Assembly (NCBI GenBank): GCA_021737905.1
Contig: JAIPDA010000020.1
Span: 1-15,671 of the forward strand
Length of the DNA stretch: 15,671 bases
Reading direction: 5' to 3'
Source of the DNA: Rhodoferax sp.
GTDB taxonomy: Bacteria; Pseudomonadota; Gammaproteobacteria; Burkholderiales; Burkholderiaceae_C
Positions 13,487-15,671 of this stretch are shown here, one piece after another; positions within the stretch are counted from its first letter, which is position 1, and every line of letters starts with the position of its first letter. The notes beneath the pieces are model-generated. The model was given only the letters and a program-made list of their open reading frames with translations. It ran no database searches and was not told where the DNA came from. The translations under genes were made by a program, and so were the position numbers.

Positions 13487-14470
13487 ATGTTCAAGGCTTT
13501 GCTGCTTCAGAAGACAGAGGCGGGTTTTACGGCAGATATGGCCGACCTGGGCGAGGCGCAATTGCCGCCCGGCGACGTGCGCGGCCGCGTCGAGTACTCG
13601 ACCCTGAATTACAAGGACGGCCTGGCCATCACCAACCGCGGTCCCGTGGTGCGAGCCTGGCCCATGGTCGCGGGAATAGACGGCGCCGGCGTGGTCACCG
13701 AGTCCAGCCACCCGGCCTGGCAAGTGGGCGACCGGTTCGTGCACAACGGCTGGGGCTTCGGTGAAACGCGCTGGGGCCTGCTGGCAGAGCTTGCCAGTTT
13801 GCAGGGCGATCAGCTCGTCAAGCTGCCGGCGGCGCTCAGCACGCGCCAGGCCATGGCCATCGGCACGGCCGGCTACACCGCCATGCTGTGCGTGCTGGCG
13901 CTGGAGCAGCACGGCGTCAAGCCCGGTGCCGGCGAGGTGCTGGTCACTGGTGCCACAGGGGGTGTCGGCAGCACGGCGGTGGCATTGCTCAGCAAGCTGG
14001 GTTACACCGTGGTGGCCGCCACCGGCAAGGCCTCTGAAGCCGCTTACCTGCAGCAATTGGGTGCCAGTGCCGTGATTGACCGGGCCAGCCTGGCCGCACC
14101 CGGCAAACCCCTGCAAAAAGAACGCTGGGCCGCTGTGGTGGACGCGGTCGGCTCGCACACGCTGGTCAATGCCTGCGCGCAGACGGCCTATGGCGGTGTG
14201 GTTGCGGCCTGCGGGCTGGCGCAAGGCGCAGATTTTCCGGCCACGGTCATGCCTTTCATCTTGCGCGGCGTTACCCTGGCCGGCATTGACTCCGTCATGG
14301 CGCCACTGGCCCGCCGCCAGTTGGCCTGGCAGCGCCTGGCCCAAGACCTCGATCCGGCCAAGCTCGAACTGATGATCGAAGAAGTACCCCTTGCGCGCGC
14401 CGCTGAAAAAGCCGAAGACTTGATGCTGGGCAAAGTGCGCGGCCGCATTCTGGTCAAGATCCAGCCTTGA
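13487..14470 (+). CDS. acuI: Acryloyl-CoA reductase (AcuI/YhdH type) of the MDR superfamily
   Basis: An NADPH-dependent medium-chain reductase, zinc-free type. AcuI/YhdH proteins reduce acryloyl-CoA to propionyl-CoA and so detoxify this electrophile. Seen: an N-terminal GroES-like part with YSTLNYKDGLAIT (about 38-50) and AGIDGAGVV, the subgroup marker NGWGFGETRWGGL-like text (here NGWGFGETRWGLLAE), IGTAGYTAMLCVLALE, and the nucleotide-binding loop VTGATGGVGSTA at 153-164. The 327-residue length is normal. GGGGA seven bases upstream of the ATG supports the start. prpE follows after 35 bases with its own ribosome site, so the two probably form an operon. A general quinone oxidoreductase is the less specific alternative; the AcuI motifs make it less likely. 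Confidence 0.87.
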   Translation: MFKALLLQKTEAGFTADMADLGEAQLPPGDVRGRVEYSTLNYKDGLAITNRGPVVRAWPMVAGIDGAGVVTESSHPAWQVGDRFVHNGWGFGETRWGLLAELASLQGDQLVKLPAALSTRQAMAIGTAGYTAMLCVLALEQHGVKPGAGEVLVTGATGGVGSTAVALLSKLGYTVVAATGKASEAAYLQQLGASAVIDRASLAAPGKPLQKERWAAVVDAVGSHTLVNACAQTAYGGVVAACGLAQGADFPATVMPFILRGVTLAGIDSVMAPLARRQLAWQRLAQDLDPAKLELMIEEVPLARAAEKAEDLMLGKVRGRILVKIQP

Positions 14471-14505
14471 GCGCACATCCATAATCATTTTTCCGGAGAC
14501 CCGAG

Positions 14506-15671
14506 ATGAGCAATGCGAAGACCCCCATGCGCTACGCCGATTTTTACCGCTGGTCCATCGACCAGCCCGACGCATTCTGGACCGAACAAGCCCAGCTGAT
14601 TGACTGGTTCAAGCCTTTTGAGCGGGTCTGCAACTACGACAAGCCGCCATTCGTGCATTGGTTTGAAGGGGGCTTGAGCAATTTGTGCCACAACGCGGTC
14701 GATCGGCACCTTAAGGACCGCGCCGACCAGGCCGCGCTGATTGCTATCTCGACCGAAACCGGCAGCGAAAAAAGCTACAGCTTTGCCGAGTTGCACCGGG
14801 AAGTGCAGCGCATGGCCGCCAGCTTGAAGGCACTGGGCGTGCAAAAAGGCGACAGAGTTTTGATCTACATGCCCATGGTGGCTGACGCTGCTTTTGCCAT
14901 GCTGGCCTGCGCGCGCATAGGCGCGATTCATTGCGTGGTGTTCGGCGGCTTTGCCAGCGGCTCGCTGGCCTCGCGCATTGACGACGCCACACCCAAGGTC
15001 ATCGTCAGCGCCGATGCCGGTTCTCGCGGCGGCAAGGCCATGCCTTACAAGCCTTTGCTTGACGAAGCCATCCGCCTGGCTGCACACAAGCCGTCCGCGG
15101 TGCTGTTGTCAGACCGCGAACTCGCGCCCATGAACCTGGTGGCCGGCCGCGACCATTTGTGGTCCGAGCTGCGCCAGCAGAACTTTGACGCGCAAGTGCC
15201 TTGCGAGCCCATGAAGTCCACCGACATCAGCTACACCATCTACACCAGCGGCACCACCGGCAAGCCCAAAGGTGTGCAGCGCGACACTGCCGGGTATATG
15301 GTGGCGCTGGCAGCCAGCATGAAGCACATCTTCGACGGCCGTGCCGGCGAAACTTTCTTTTCCACCAGCGACATTGGCTGGGTGGTCGGCCACAGTTACA
15401 TCGTGTACGGACCGCTGATCGCCGGCATGGCCACCATCATGTACGAAGGCCTGCCCACGCAGGGCATGGACGGCCAGCCCAACGGTGGCATCTGGTGGAG
15501 CCTGGTCGAAAAATACAAGGTCACGGCCATGTTCAGCGCACCTACGGCTGTGCGCGTGCTCAAAAAACAAGATCCCGCACTGCTTCAAAAATACGACCTG
15601 TCCAGCCTGCGTGCGCTCTTCCTGGCCGGTGAGCCGCTGGACGAGCCCACCGCCCGCTGGATCAGCGAAGG
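14506..15671 (+). CDS. prpE: Propionate-CoA ligase (propionyl-CoA synthetase), 3' end missing
   Basis: ATP-dependent acyl-CoA synthetase of the AMP-forming ANL family, activating propionate to propionyl-CoA. The frame is open from 14506 to the window end (388 codons of an expected 630 or so), so this is a window cut, not a defect. Seen: the acetyl/propionyl-CoA synthetase N-terminal region with YADFYRWSIDQPDAFW, DRVLIYMPM, CVVFGGFASGSLASRI, the AMP-binding P-loop YTSGTTGKPKG (246-256), and SDIGWVVGHSYIVYGPLIAG then MYEGLPT, which to my memory separates PrpE from acetyl-CoA synthetase (where the aspartate of the motif is followed by WxTGH). GGAG at 14494-14497 supports the start. Co-occurrence with acuI fits propionyl-CoA metabolism. 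Acrylate or 3-hydroxypropionate are possible further substrates. Confidence 0.93.
   Translation, partial: MSNAKTPMRYADFYRWSIDQPDAFWTEQAQLIDWFKPFERVCNYDKPPFVHWFEGGLSNLCHNAVDRHLKDRADQAALIAISTETGSEKSYSFAELHREVQRMAASLKALGVQKGDRVLIYMPMVADAAFAMLACARIGAIHCVVFGGFASGSLASRIDDATPKVIVSADAGSRGGKAMPYKPLLDEAIRLAAHKPSAVLLSDRELAPMNLVAGRDHLWSELRQQNFDAQVPCEPMKSTDISYTIYTSGTTGKPKGVQRDTAGYMVALAASMKHIFDGRAGETFFSTSDIGWVVGHSYIVYGPLIAGMATIMYEGLPTQGMDGQPNGGIWWSLVEKYKVTAMFSAPTAVRVLKKQDPALLQKYDLSSLRALFLAGEPLDEPTARWISE

Noticed and set aside
13415..14575. 386-codon - strand frame opposite acuI
   Set aside because: A shadow frame; acuI on + has complete family motifs and a ribosome site.
1..15671. Search for CRISPR repeats, tRNA or rRNA genes, insertion-sequence ends, phage or toxin-antitoxin genes
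   Set aside because: None seen by eye on either strand; nearly all the sequence is explained by the listed genes.

Overview
The window looks like chromosomal DNA of a betaproteobacterium, most likely order Burkholderiales and probably the Comamonadaceae (Rhodoferax/Polaromonas type). This is inferred from the gene order ilvB-ilvH-ilvC-pssA-leuA, from a tandem aat-bpt pair, from the style of the protein sequences and from moderately high GC coding DNA. I see no rRNA, tRNA, CRISPR array, insertion sequence or phage gene. Most of the window is ordinary core metabolism, with one accessory catabolic-looking island at about 10.35-13.4 kb.

Region 1 (1-6804, all + strand) is branched-chain amino acid synthesis. 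A 284-base upstream region leads into acetolactate synthase large (ilvB) and small (ilvH) subunits and ketol-acid reductoisomerase (ilvC), closed by a strong intrinsic terminator at 3921-3949. pssA (phosphatidylserine synthase) follows. The pssA-leuA gap holds a leucine-rich leader peptide (7 Leu in 17 residues), a hairpin overlapping its Leu codons and an intrinsic terminator: a classical transcription attenuator in front of leuA (2-isopropylmalate synthase). Two untranslated gaps inside ilvB-ilvH-ilvC contain marked stem-loops.

Region 2 (6928-10320) holds cell-envelope and proteolysis-tagging genes. pbpG (a D-Ala-D-Ala endopeptidase of the PBP7 type) is on +. It converges with three - strand genes: aat and bpt (N-degron aminoacyl-tRNA-protein transferases, overlapping by a GTGA) and an IclR-family regulator.

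Region 3 (10357-13383) is a divergent pair. On - lies a 544-residue member of the HpaB/4-hydroxybutyryl-CoA dehydratase flavoprotein superfamily. On + lie a TetR-type regulator and an isochorismatase-like hydrolase. The 111-base gap between them has a perfect 9-bp inverted repeat lying over a plausible promoter for the flavoprotein, so the TetR protein probably represses it. The flavoprotein keeps only part of the iron-sulfur ligand set known for 4-hydroxybutyryl-CoA dehydratase and has a cysteine-rich tail. Its substrate is unknown.

Region 4 (13487 to the window end, + strand) is acuI (acryloyl-CoA reductase type) followed by prpE (propionate-CoA ligase, cut by the window end). Both are expected to deliver propionyl-CoA.

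The most interesting items are the leu attenuator, the TetR operator/promoter overlap with its uncharacterised flavoprotein target, and the long stem-loop before ilvC. I found no clearly new system such as a defence island or unknown mobile element.
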